A DNA stretch of 64,000 bases from JACKII01 sp963807085 (GTDB lineage Bacteria; Pseudomonadota; Alphaproteobacteria; Bin95). This document shows positions 43,851 to 51,422 of the stretch, piece after piece (the stretch's first letter is position 1; the number at the start of each line of letters is the position of its first letter). Both the position numbers and the translations under genes were made by a program. Where the stretch lies: the NCBI GenBank assembly GCA_963807085.1, contig CAWEBB010000032.1, positions 62,001 through 126,000 on the forward strand. Reading direction: 5' to 3'. The notes beneath the pieces were generated by a model. The model ran no database searches. It was not told the origin of the DNA and saw nothing but the letters and a program-made list of their open reading frames with translations.

Positions 43851-44339
43851 ATGTTCATGACTGCGGTCTCTGCCGCGGCAACGAAGCCGCACGCCCTTTC
43901 GCTGACCGGCACTGCCTTGCAAATCGCCGATGCCATTCGGGCGCGGCATGGCTGCTACGCAGAAGCGGCGCGCATCGGCGCGACATTGGCCCGATTGGTT
44001 CGGGACGGAAACGTCCGCGCGATGGAGGCGCTCGCCAGCGTTATCGTACGGTCCGACCGGGGACAAATCAGCGCTGCGGCCGCCCTGCCGAACCCGGCAA
44101 CGGTCATGAGCGCGCCGGCGGATCAGGCCGCGCTTTCCGCGGGCACGCGCATCGCGCGGCGCGCGCTCGCGGGTACCCTGCCTGACCATAGCCGCGGCGC
44201 GAACCTCTTCCACCGGGTGGGTGACTTTCCAGACTGGGCGAAGGAAAGCCGGCCGGTGGCCGAGGTCGGGGAGTTCCTCTTCTACCGATCCAGAGCAACC
44301 GGCGTCACCTCACTCGTGGTCTCCGCTTGTAGCGTCTGA
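43851..44339 (+). CDS. SleB-like cell wall hydrolase, catalytic Glu not evident
   Basis: 162-residue protein, last of the cassette. The region AMEALASVIVRSD (57-70) and GANLFHRVGDFPDWAKESRPVAEVGEFLFYRS (116-147) follow the SleB/CwlJ cell-wall hydrolase family, used by many alphaproteobacterial phages as endolysin. The catalytic Glu expected about eleven residues before the MEALA segment is replaced by a hydrophobic residue, so activity is doubtful. Start ATG 43851 follows AGAAGG with ten-base spacing; ATG 43857 is an alternative. pyrD begins 41 bases downstream. Confidence 0.68.
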   Translation: MFMTAVSAAATKPHALSLTGTALQIADAIRARHGCYAEAARIGATLARLVRDGNVRAMEALASVIVRSDRGQISAAAALPNPATVMSAPADQAALSAGTRIARRALAGTLPDHSRGANLFHRVGDFPDWAKESRPVAEVGEFLFYRSRATGVTSLVVSACSV

Positions 44340-44380
44340 TAGAAGTCCGGCTTTCTCGTTAACAAGCGATTGCCCCTTCT

Positions 44381-45448
44381 GTGAGCGCCGTAACCTTCTC
44401 TCGCCTGGCCACCAGGGCACTGCGTTGGCTCGACCCGGAGACCGCCCACCGCCGCGCCGTTCAAGCGCTGGCGGGCGGGTGGATTCCGGCGGCAACGCCC
44501 GCGCCTTCAGAGCTGGCAATTGAGGTGTGGGGGCGGCGCTTTCCGCACCCGATCGGCATCGCTGCCGGCTTTGACAAAGACGCGGAGGCGATGGCGCCGC
44601 TGCTGCGCGCCGGGGCCGGGTTCGTCGAAATCGGCGCCGTGACGCCCCGACCCCAGCCCGGCAATCCCCGGCCGCGCGTGTTCCGGCTGCCGGAGGATGA
44701 GGCGGTGATTAACCGCTACGGCTTCAACAGCGTCGGCCACGATGTCGTCCGGCAACGGATGGAAGCCTTCCGCCGCTATTCCCGCATGGCCGGCGGCGTC
44801 GTCGGCGTCAACTTGGGCATGAACAAGGATGAGACCGATCCGCCACGTGCCTACCGCAGGGGCGCAGAGCAATTCGCGGCGACGGCGGATTTCCTGACCA
44901 TCAACGTCTCATCTCCCAACACCCCTGGGTTGCGGGATTTGCAGCAGGAGACGCTGCTAGCCGACATCGTCCATGCGGTGCGGGCGGTTCTGGACGCGAT
45001 GCCCAAGCCGCCGCCGCTATTGGTGAAACTGTCGCCCGACTTGACCAACGAGGCGGTGGACAAAATCGTCGGTGACCTGACGGGCGGCGGCATCGACGGT
45101 TGGATCGTCTCCAATACCACCATCGGTCGCCCGGATAGTCTGCGCAGCCCGGCCGCCAGAGAGGCCGGGGGGTTGAGCGGCAAGCCATTGCGCGCGCGCT
45201 CTACGGAACTGGTGGCGCGGGTCTACCGGGCGAGCGGCGGCGCTCCCATCATTGGCGCGGGCGGTGTCGACAGCGGCATAGCTGCGTATGAAAAGATTTG
45301 CGCGGGCGCTGCGTTGATCCAGGTATACACCGCGCTGATCTACAGCGGACCGTTGCATTTGACACAGATCGTCGACGAGCTATCAGAGTGCCTGGCCGCA
45401 GACGGTCTGCCATCCATCCACGTTGCGGTCGGGATCGACCATCGTTGA
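44381..45448 (+). CDS. pyrD: Dihydroorotate dehydrogenase (quinone), class 2
   Basis: 355-residue membrane-associated PyrD that oxidises dihydroorotate to orotate with FMN and passes electrons to quinone (pyrimidine synthesis). The N-terminal helix (RLATRALRWLDPETAHRRAVQAL) is the class 2 membrane anchor. FMN and active-site features: GIAAGFDKDAEA, NRYGFNSVGHD, and NVSSPNTPGLRDLQ with the catalytic Ser at 177/178, LVKLSPD, SNTT, IIGAGGVDSG. GTG start. First host gene right of the phage block. Confidence 0.96.
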   Translation: MSAVTFSRLATRALRWLDPETAHRRAVQALAGGWIPAATPAPSELAIEVWGRRFPHPIGIAAGFDKDAEAMAPLLRAGAGFVEIGAVTPRPQPGNPRPRVFRLPEDEAVINRYGFNSVGHDVVRQRMEAFRRYSRMAGGVVGVNLGMNKDETDPPRAYRRGAEQFAATADFLTINVSSPNTPGLRDLQQETLLADIVHAVRAVLDAMPKPPPLLVKLSPDLTNEAVDKIVGDLTGGGIDGWIVSNTTIGRPDSLRSPAAREAGGLSGKPLRARSTELVARVYRASGGAPIIGAGGVDSGIAAYEKICAGAALIQVYTALIYSGPLHLTQIVDELSECLAADGLPSIHVAVGIDHR

Positions 45449-45473
45449 GACTGTCAGGAAGTGATCCAACCCT

Positions 45474-46346
45474 ATGCCGGATACCGAATTGCCCCTATTG
45501 ATCGACGGGATTGCCGAAATCGCGGATCGCTATGACGGTTTTCTGGTGGATCTATGGGGGTGTGTGCACAACGGGATCGAACCATACCCGGAAGCAGTCG
45601 ACGCATTGCTGAAGCTGGCGGCGCGCGGCAAGCGGATCAATCTTTTGTCCAATGGCCCCAGGCGTGCCGTCGACCTGATCGCCCGCTTGGATCAGATGGG
45701 CGTGCCGCGAGAGGCTTACCATCACGTCATGTCGTCGGGCGAAGCGGCGTGGCGGGCCTTTGCCGAACGCACAGATCCAGTTCACGCCGCGTTGGGCACC
45801 CGGTGCTATCACCTGGGGCCGGCGCGGGATGTCAGTGTCTTTACCGGAAACGGGCTGGTGAAGGCGGAGACGCTTTCCTCGGCTGACTTCGTGCTCAATA
45901 CCGGCCCGCGGGATTACAGCGACACCGTCGAGACCTACCAGCCCTTGCTGAATGAGGCTCTAGCCCACGGCCTGCCGATGGTCTGCGCCAATCCCGATCT
46001 GGTCGTTCATATCGGGCAGGATTTGGTAATCTGCGCCGGGTTGATCGCACAGCGTTACGAAGAAATGGGCGGTCAAGTCGCCTATCACGGCAAGCCTTAT
46101 GCATCGGTGTACGAGCGGTGTTTTGCGTTTCTCTCAGGCATCGAAAAAGACCGGATCCTCGCCATAGGCGATGGGCTTCGTACCGATATACAGGGTGCAT
46201 TGAATCAAGGCATTGACAGTCTGTTTCTCATGGACGGCATACATTTCGAGGAGATCGGCGGCACCAATTTTTCGCCCGCCGCGTTCCGGCGCGTGGCGAA
46301 GCAGATTGGCGCGATACCCTCCTATGCGGCGCTGCGCCTGCGCTGA
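45474..46346 (+). CDS. TIGR01459-type HAD-superfamily hydrolase (NagD-like)
   Basis: 290-residue class IIA HAD phosphatase-like protein. Motif I is VDLWGCVHNG (Asp26; the second Asp replaced by Trp28, as is normal in this subfamily). LLSNGPR is motif II, the cap domain follows, HGKPYASVYERC holds the motif III Lys, and ILAIGDGLRTDIQGALNQG is motif IV. The subfamily is mostly alphaproteobacterial with no established substrate. It is 25 bases after pyrD and likely cotranscribed. A 247-base stretch with a long T-run at about 46378-46385 follows, holding no other gene. Confidence 0.88.
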   Translation: MPDTELPLLIDGIAEIADRYDGFLVDLWGCVHNGIEPYPEAVDALLKLAARGKRINLLSNGPRRAVDLIARLDQMGVPREAYHHVMSSGEAAWRAFAERTDPVHAALGTRCYHLGPARDVSVFTGNGLVKAETLSSADFVLNTGPRDYSDTVETYQPLLNEALAHGLPMVCANPDLVVHIGQDLVICAGLIAQRYEEMGGQVAYHGKPYASVYERCFAFLSGIEKDRILAIGDGLRTDIQGALNQGIDSLFLMDGIHFEEIGGTNFSPAAFRRVAKQIGAIPSYAALRLR

Positions 46347-46499
46347 AAAATGCGGCTTAGCGGACCGGCAATCGGGTTTTTTTTTGCGTCTAATCAGTGT
46401 ATTGAAAGTCCGGTTGAGTTTGCGGTGGAACTTCCCATTGTATAAGCGCATCACGGATGCGATCGGCCGTCGATGCGTAGGCTTGTATGCGATCGTAGG

Positions 46500-46528
46500 T
46501 TGACCCATACAAATGTATTCAGTAATGT
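46500..46528 (+). promoter_or_regulatory. Candidate promoter for the XRE regulator gene
   Basis: TTGACC at 46500-46505, 17-base spacer, TAATGT at 46523-46528, about 65 bases before the ATG of the XRE gene. By-eye match only. Confidence 0.4.
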
Positions 46529-46593
46529 GTCTCTGCGCTCCGTTCCGACCTTTGAGTGGGTTCTGGCGCAACGAACAATAAGGAATGATCGGG

Positions 46594-47064
46594 ATGGTGT
46601 TTGCAGTGACCCAGGAACGAAAAAAACAGCGAAAAACCCGGGGAAAGCCCAACAATATCGACGTCCATGTCGGCAATCGCGTTCGCCAGCGCCGGACCCT
46701 GCTGGGCCTTAGTCAGGAAAAATTGGCAGGATCCTTGGACTTGACGTTCCAACAGGTTCAAAAGTACGAACGCGGCGCCAACCGCATTGGGGCAGGACGG
46801 TTGTTTCAACTGGCGCGGGCGTTGGAAGTGCCGGTCACCTATTTCTTTGATGATCTGGATGAAGACGATAGCGCCTCGAATGGCGCCCGGCAGAAGTCGG
46901 CAGCTTCCTTCAAGGCCGATCCCATGAGCCAGCGCGAGACTCTCTTGCTGGTCAGGGCCTATTACTCGATCCCCGACCCCTCCGTCCGCCGGCGCATGCT
47001 GGAATTGATGCGGTCGGTGGGTATTGGCGCGGCCGAAACCGAAGAAACCTCGGAAACGGTGTAA
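46594..47064 (+). CDS. XRE-family transcriptional regulator upstream of metK
   Basis: 156-residue DNA-binding protein with a helix-turn-helix at about 28-85: VGNRVRQRRTLLGLSQEKLAG, DLTFQQVQKYERGANRIGAGRL. A short regulatory tail carries SQRETLLLVRAYYSIPDPSVRRRMLELM. This arrangement, an XRE regulator before metK, recurs in alphaproteobacteria, so it may act on S-adenosylmethionine synthesis or be independent. I chose ATG 46594, which has AAGGA nine bases upstream, over ATG 46585. There is a 166-base gap to metK. Confidence 0.88.
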   Translation: MVFAVTQERKKQRKTRGKPNNIDVHVGNRVRQRRTLLGLSQEKLAGSLDLTFQQVQKYERGANRIGAGRLFQLARALEVPVTYFFDDLDEDDSASNGARQKSAASFKADPMSQRETLLLVRAYYSIPDPSVRRRMLELMRSVGIGAAETEETSETV

Positions 47065-47083
47065 GCCAAGCTTCCTGTCCGGA

Positions 47084-47143
47084 GGGCCACGCCCCCCAAA
47101 CGGTGATGCGTCGGGAAGCCCCTTGACGTGAGTGGCCCTTTTT
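47084..47143 (+). other. Hairpin with T-tract between XRE gene and metK
   Basis: GGGCCAC (47084-47090) pairs with GTGGCCC (47132-47138) and is followed by TTTTT; the 41-base interior can fold further. It may end the XRE transcript or act as a metK leader attenuator. TTGACG at 47123-47128 with TATGCA at 47148-47153 (19-base spacer) is a possible metK promoter overlapping it. I cannot match it to a known SAM riboswitch class. Confidence 0.45.
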
Positions 47144-47230
47144 GCGGTATGCACCATCAACCACCATTCAAATTCGGTACAGCCGCAAGACGCTTTGCGG
47201 TATCCCCACAATGTGACGAAGGGAAAGTCA

Positions 47231-48412
47231 GTGAGCCGGGCAGATTATCTTTTTACGAGTAAATCGGTATCCGAGGGGCATCCAGACAAGATTTGCGACC
47301 GCATATCCGATGCGATCGTGGACGCCTATCTTTCGACCGATGAAGCCAATCTCATCCGGTGCGGTGTTGAGACTTTGGTGACGACTAACTTCGTCTGCAT
47401 CGCCGGCGAGACGCGCGGGCCCGTAAGCGTCGATCATGCCATGATGGAACAGCTTGCGCGCGAGGCGATCCGCGACATCGGCTATGAACAAGACACCTTC
47501 CACTGGAAGAATGCCGAAGTGTTGGTGAAGGTGCACAACCAGTCGGCCGACATCGCACAGGGGGTTGATTCCGCCGGTAACAAGGACGAGGGCGCGGGCG
47601 ACCAGGGTTTGATGTTCGGCTACGCCTGCACCGAGACCGACGAACTGATGCCGGCGCCGATCCACTTTAGCCATGAAACCCTGCGCCTGATGGCGGCGGC
47701 GCGGAAGTCGGGCGAGGCCAAGGGGCTGGGGCCGGACAGCAAGAGCCAGTTTACCTTGCAATATCGGGACGGCAAACCGGTCGGCACCACCTCCATCGTC
47801 ATTTCCACGCAGCACGATGAGGACAAGACAACCGAAGAAGTCCGTGAATTGGTGCGTTCCTTCGTGATGAAGGTTTTGCCCGATGAAAGCTGGATGTGTC
47901 CGGAGGAGGAGTTCTACGTGAACCCGACCGGCCGCTTCGTGGTCGGCGGACCGGACAGCGACGCCGGCCTGACGGGGCGCAAGATCATCGTGGATACCTA
48001 TGGCGGCGCGGCCCCGCATGGTGGCGGCGCGTTCAGCGGCAAGGACCCGTCGAAGGTCGACCGCTCGGCCGCTTACGCCACGCGCTATCTGGCAAAGAAC
48101 GTCGTCGCGGCCGGGCTGGCAGACAAATGCACCATTCAGGTCGCCTACGCGATCGGCATTTCAAAGCCGCTGTCGGTGTACGTGGATACCCACGGCACCA
48201 TTAAACATGATGTGACCGAAGAGCGGCTGGAGGAAATCCTGCCGGCGCTCATGGATTTGTCGCCGCGCGGCATCCGCGAACACCTGCAATTGACCCGCCC
48301 GATTTACACGCCGACCGCGGCCTACGGGCATTTTGGCCGTCGGCCGACCGATCAGGGCCATTTCACATGGGAAAAGACCGATCTGGTCGAGGCGTTGCGG
48401 AAGGCCATCTAA
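47231..48412 (+). CDS. metK: S-adenosylmethionine synthetase
   Basis: 393-residue MetK, making S-adenosylmethionine from ATP and methionine. LFTSKSVSEGHPDKICDRISDA is at the N-terminus, the KDEGAGDQGLMFGYA ATP-binding hexapeptide region at about 118-131, and the GGGAFSGKDPSKVDRSA phosphate loop near 260-276. The start is GTG 47231 with GAAGGGA upstream; the longer open frame (from 47132) lies in leader sequence without conservation. Its last 46 bases overlap trmB. Confidence 0.97.
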   Translation: MSRADYLFTSKSVSEGHPDKICDRISDAIVDAYLSTDEANLIRCGVETLVTTNFVCIAGETRGPVSVDHAMMEQLAREAIRDIGYEQDTFHWKNAEVLVKVHNQSADIAQGVDSAGNKDEGAGDQGLMFGYACTETDELMPAPIHFSHETLRLMAAARKSGEAKGLGPDSKSQFTLQYRDGKPVGTTSIVISTQHDEDKTTEEVRELVRSFVMKVLPDESWMCPEEEFYVNPTGRFVVGGPDSDAGLTGRKIIVDTYGGAAPHGGGAFSGKDPSKVDRSAAYATRYLAKNVVAAGLADKCTIQVAYAIGISKPLSVYVDTHGTIKHDVTEERLEEILPALMDLSPRGIREHLQLTRPIYTPTAAYGHFGRRPTDQGHFTWEKTDLVEALRKAI

Positions 48413-49092
48413 CCGGGCCCGACCGCTCGCTCTATGGCCGCCGCTTCGGGCGGCCCCTGCGTCGGGGGCGGCGGGAGGCGCTGGAGCATCACCTGCCGAA
48501 GATCAGGGTCGAGCTGCCGCAGAATGGTCTGCTCGACCCGACCTCTTTGTTCGAGCCGTCCGTGCGCGAGGTTTGGCTAGAGATCGGCGCCGGCAACGGC
48601 GATCACGCCATCTGGCAGGCCCGGCAGAACCCTGGCGTGGGCCTGCTCGCGGTCGAGCCCTTTATCAACGGTGTCGCGAGCCTCACCCGGAATGCGCAGG
48701 GCCTGGGCCTGAATAATGTGCGAGTTTTGGTTGATGACGCACGCTTGTTGTTGGCATGCCTGAAGCCGAACAGTATCGCCCGCACATTTATCCTGTTCCC
48801 CGACCCCTGGCCGAAGCGGCGTCATTGGCCGCGGCGGATCATCTGTGCTGAGGTTCTGGATCAGATGGCGGCGGCCATGCTGGGCGGCGCCGAGTTGCGC
48901 ATCGGGACGGATCACGCCGATTATCTGACCTGGATGTTGCGGGTGCTGCGCCGCCATCCGGCCTTCCGCTGGGAGCCGGCCGGCGCCGACGATTGGCGCC
49001 GGCGGCCGGACGATTGGCCGGGAACCCGCTTCGAGGCCAAGGGCTGGGAGGCGGGGCGCGCCTCCACGTATCTTTCGCTGCGGCGGGTGTGA
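48367..49092 (+). CDS. trmB: tRNA (guanine-N7)-methyltransferase
   Basis: 241-residue SAM-dependent enzyme making m7G46 in tRNA. SAM motif VWLEIGAGNGDHAIWQA, VEPFINGVASLTR, and signature FPDPWPKRRHWPRR followed by GTDHADYLTWML. No other ATG/GTG/TTG lies in frame before the conserved RSLYGRRFGRPLRRGR segment, so the ATG at 48367 inside metK is the start, giving an unusually long 46-base overlap and a 20-residue non-conserved leader. Probably translationally coupled to metK. Confidence 0.93.
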   Translation: MGKDRSGRGVAEGHLTGPDRSLYGRRFGRPLRRGRREALEHHLPKIRVELPQNGLLDPTSLFEPSVREVWLEIGAGNGDHAIWQARQNPGVGLLAVEPFINGVASLTRNAQGLGLNNVRVLVDDARLLLACLKPNSIARTFILFPDPWPKRRHWPRRIICAEVLDQMAAAMLGGAELRIGTDHADYLTWMLRVLRRHPAFRWEPAGADDWRRRPDDWPGTRFEAKGWEAGRASTYLSLRRV

Positions 49093-49135
49093 AGGTGCGG
49101 ATTGCGGTTGAAGTTTCGGGCAGGCTGCTCTAGAT

Positions 49136-49169
49136 AGAGAGTGTCGGTCAAATGTGATCGGCACTCTCT
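49136..49169 (+). ncRNA. First hairpin of the rimP leader
   Basis: AGAGAGTGTCGGTC (49136-49149) pairs with GATCGGCACTCTCT (49156-49169) over 14 positions including two G-U pairs, 6-base loop. Directly followed by the terminator-like stem at 49184. It lies in the 179-base trmB-rimP gap, which otherwise holds nothing. Confidence 0.55.
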
Positions 49170-49183
49170 GGAAACCTTGCAGG

Positions 49184-49213
49184 GGGTGGGCTTTGACGAG
49201 CCCGCCCATTTTT
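49184..49213 (+). terminator. Terminator-like stem ahead of rimP (possible rimP-leader element)
   Basis: GGGTGGGCT (49184-49192), loop TTGACG, AGCCCGCCC (49199-49207), then ATTTTT. Nine pairs with one G-U. It is either the trmB terminator or, together with the preceding hairpin, a structured rimP leader, a conserved RNA seen before rimP in other proteobacteria that resembles a terminator. Confidence 0.6.
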
Positions 49214-49271
49214 GTTTCCGGAGCCGCCTCGGAGGGCGGATGTGTAAACGTCTTGGATTGTCGGAGGGCAG

Positions 49272-49784
49272 GTGCCCACGCTGGTAGATCGCATCAAAGA
49301 GATCGTCACGCCGCAGCTTGAATCGCTGGACCTCGCCTTGGTGCGGGTCAAGCTGTTCGGCGGCCGCCGGCAGGTTCTGCAGATCATGATCGAACGCGCC
49401 GACGGCAGTGATGTTACGGTTGACGAATGCGCGGCCGCGAGCCGTGCGGTATCGCCACTGCTCGATGTTTATGATCCGCTGCCGGACGCCTATCAGTTGG
49501 AAGTGTCGTCCCCGGGTGTCGACCGGCCGCTGACCCGGCCGGCGGACTTTGAGCGGTACGCGGGTTTCCTGGTGAAAGTCGAAATGCAGGAGCCGGTGGA
49601 TGGCCGCAGGCGTTTTCGTGGGACGTTAATGGGATTAACAGAGACAGGGCAGATCCGTTTGAACGTGGATGGTGCCGTAGTCGAGTGCCCGTTCGATGAA
49701 ATTCAGGGTGCCAAGCTGGTGCTGACCGATGAGTTGATTGCAGCGCATCAGGCCGACAAAGACACGGCCACGCTGGTCGAGTAG
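49272..49784 (+). CDS. rimP: Ribosome maturation factor RimP
   Basis: 170-residue RimP, needed for 30S subunit maturation (cytoplasm). VDRIKEIVTPQLESLDLALVRVKLFGGRRQVLQIMIERADG forms the N-terminal domain; VTVDECAAASRAVSPLLDV and YQLEVSSPGVDRPL are the conserved centre; the C-terminal SH3-like domain has FRGTLMGLTE. GTG start with CGGAGGG upstream. First gene of the translation/transcription operon rimP-nusA-ylxR-infB-rbfA-truB-rpsO-pnp. Confidence 0.96.
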   Translation: MPTLVDRIKEIVTPQLESLDLALVRVKLFGGRRQVLQIMIERADGSDVTVDECAAASRAVSPLLDVYDPLPDAYQLEVSSPGVDRPLTRPADFERYAGFLVKVEMQEPVDGRRRFRGTLMGLTETGQIRLNVDGAVVECPFDEIQGAKLVLTDELIAAHQADKDTATLVE

Positions 49785-49799
49785 GGAGCAAAGCGACGG

Positions 49800-51422
49800 A
49801 TGGTTCAAATCCTCGGTGCGGAATTGCTGCAGGTTGCTGACGCTGCGGCCCGCGAAAAAGGCATAGATCGCGAAGAAGTGCTCGAAGCGATGGAGCAGGC
49901 CATTCAACGGGCCGGACGGTTCAAATATGGCCTGGAACACGACATTCGGGCCGAGGTGGACCGCAAGTCGGGGGATATCCGCCTTGTCCGGTGCCGCGAG
50001 GTCGTGGAAGACGACGCAGAGATCGAGAACGAAGCCGCGCAGATCCCGGTTTCGGCCGCCAAGCGTTTCAAGGAAGACGCCGTAGTCGGTGAGGTCTTGT
50101 TGGATCGCCTGCCGCCCGTGGACTTTGGGCGCATCGCGGCGCAAACCGCCAAGCAGGTGATTGTCCAAAAGGTGCGGGAGGCCGAGCGCCTGCGCCAGTA
50201 CGAGGAATTCAAGGACCGGGTCGGCGAGATCATCAACGGCGTCGTGAAGAGGGTCGAGTTCGGCAACGTCATTGTCGACCTGGGCCGCGCGGAGGCGATC
50301 TTGCGCCGGGACGAGATCATCCCGCGCGAGCATTTCCGCCGGAATGACCGGGTGCGCGCGCTGATCTATGACGTGCGCGAAGAAAGCCGCGGCCCCCAGA
50401 TCTTTCTTTCCCGCACCAAGCCCGATTTCGTGCGCCGCCTGTTCGCACAGGAGGTGCCGGAGGTCTACGACGGCATCATCGAAATTCGTGCCGCCGCCCG
50501 GGATCCGGGCAGCCGGGCCAAGATCGCCGTCATTTCGAATGACGCGTCCATCGATCCGGTAGGCGCCTGTGTCGGCATGCGCGGCAGCCGGGTTCACGCC
50601 GTGGTCAACGAATTGCAGGGCGAGCGGATCGATATCATCCCCTGGGCGGAAGACCCGGCGACCTTCGTGGTCAACGCCCTGGCGCCGGCAGAGGCCGCCA
50701 AGGTCGTTATCGACGAGGAAGACAACCGTATCGAGGTCATCGTTCCCGACGACCAGTTGAGCCTGGCCATCGGCCGCCGCGGCCAGAATGTCAGGCTGGC
50801 GAGCCAACTGACCGGCTGGTCCATCGACATCATGACGGAAGAGCAGGAATCGGAGCGCCGGCAGGAAGAGATCCGGCTCCGCACCCAGGAATTCATTGAA
50901 AACCTGGACGTGGACGACGTTATCGCCCACCTGTTGGTGGCGGAAGGCTTTGCCGGGGTCGAAGACGTGGCGTTTTCCGAGTTGGAAGACTTGATGACCA
51001 TCGAGGGCTTCGACGAAGAAATCGCCGAAGAACTTCGCCGGCGCGCCCAGGATTTCGTGCTGGCCGAGCAGGAACGGATGAACGCGCGGCTGGAAGAGTT
51101 GGGCGTGACGGAAGCGTTGTATGAAACCGAGGGCCTGGCGCTTTCGGCGTTGGTGCGCTTGGGCGAGGCGGGCGTTTTGGAATTGGACGATCTGGCCGAT
51201 CTGTCCAGTGACGAGCTCCGGTATATCCTCAATCCCCAAACCGAAACGGCGACGGTCGACCAGATTGCTGAATTGGAAGAGGCAGATTTGCGGCAAGGCA
51301 TAGACGGCAGTCCGATGGAAGCGGACGTGGCCGACGCCATTATCATGGGCGCGCGGGCGCATTGGTTCGAGGGCGAGGCGGATGACGCCGAAGCGACCGA
51401 ACCAGAGCAAGCAGCAGAGTAG
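49800..51422 (+). CDS. nusA: Transcription termination/antitermination factor NusA
   Basis: 540-residue NusA. The N-terminal RNA polymerase-binding domain (1-125) is followed by an S1 domain (VGEIINGVVKRVEFGNVIVDLG, near 138-160), two KH domains (VGACVGMRGSRVHAVVNELQGERIDII, near 258-285, and LSLAIGRRGQNVRLASQLTGW, near 320-340) and two acidic C-terminal helix-hairpin repeats. It modulates pausing, termination and rRNA antitermination. Start ATG 49800; the end overlaps the YlxR-like gene by 41 bases. Confidence 0.97.
   Translation: MVQILGAELLQVADAAAREKGIDREEVLEAMEQAIQRAGRFKYGLEHDIRAEVDRKSGDIRLVRCREVVEDDAEIENEAAQIPVSAAKRFKEDAVVGEVLLDRLPPVDFGRIAAQTAKQVIVQKVREAERLRQYEEFKDRVGEIINGVVKRVEFGNVIVDLGRAEAILRRDEIIPREHFRRNDRVRALIYDVREESRGPQIFLSRTKPDFVRRLFAQEVPEVYDGIIEIRAAARDPGSRAKIAVISNDASIDPVGACVGMRGSRVHAVVNELQGERIDIIPWAEDPATFVVNALAPAEAAKVVIDEEDNRIEVIVPDDQLSLAIGRRGQNVRLASQLTGWSIDIMTEEQESERRQEEIRLRTQEFIENLDVDDVIAHLLVAEGFAGVEDVAFSELEDLMTIEGFDEEIAEELRRRAQDFVLAEQERMNARLEELGVTEALYETEGLALSALVRLGEAGVLELDDLADLSSDELRYILNPQTETATVDQIAELEEADLRQGIDGSPMEADVADAIIMGARAHWFEGEADDAEATEPEQAAE

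Larger units (their letters stand above)
29256..44339. mobile_element. Compact podoviral (T7-order) prophage-like or domesticated capsid cassette
   Basis: A block of about 15 kb running from an S24 repressor to a wall hydrolase. On the plus strand it encodes portal, Bbp19, scaffold, capsid, tail tubular A, tail tubular B, internal virion protein, tail fibre, holin-like proteins, small terminase and large terminase. Most neighbouring genes overlap by one to eleven bases. This is the order of T7 late genes 8 to 19. No integrase, RNA polymerase, DNA polymerase, primase or helicase is present, and no att repeat or tRNA is seen at either edge. It abuts host genes (2OG oxygenase on the left, pyrD on the right). 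It could be a defective prophage or a domesticated particle such as a gene transfer agent. By eye, base composition matches the host. Confidence 0.8.

Noticed and set aside
29256..44339. RcGTA-type gene transfer agent
   Set aside because: RcGTA is siphovirus-like with tape measure, tail terminator and major tail genes; here the portal and tail tubular proteins are T7-like, so it is not an RcGTA homologue.
44340..44380. att site or tRNA at the right edge of the phage-like block
   Set aside because: No tRNA-like cloverleaf and no repeat shared with the left edge near 29245-29256.
46134..46676. 180-codon minus-strand frame between the HAD gene and the XRE gene
   Set aside because: Overlaps the ends of both conserved genes, has no start signal and no family resemblance.
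47132..47230. 33-residue N-terminal extension of MetK
   Set aside because: Not conserved; GTG 47231 has a good ribosome-binding site and matches the family N-terminus.
47065..47230. SAM-II or SAM/SAH riboswitch before metK
   Set aside because: I could not place the conserved core of either class; only a generic hairpin is supported.
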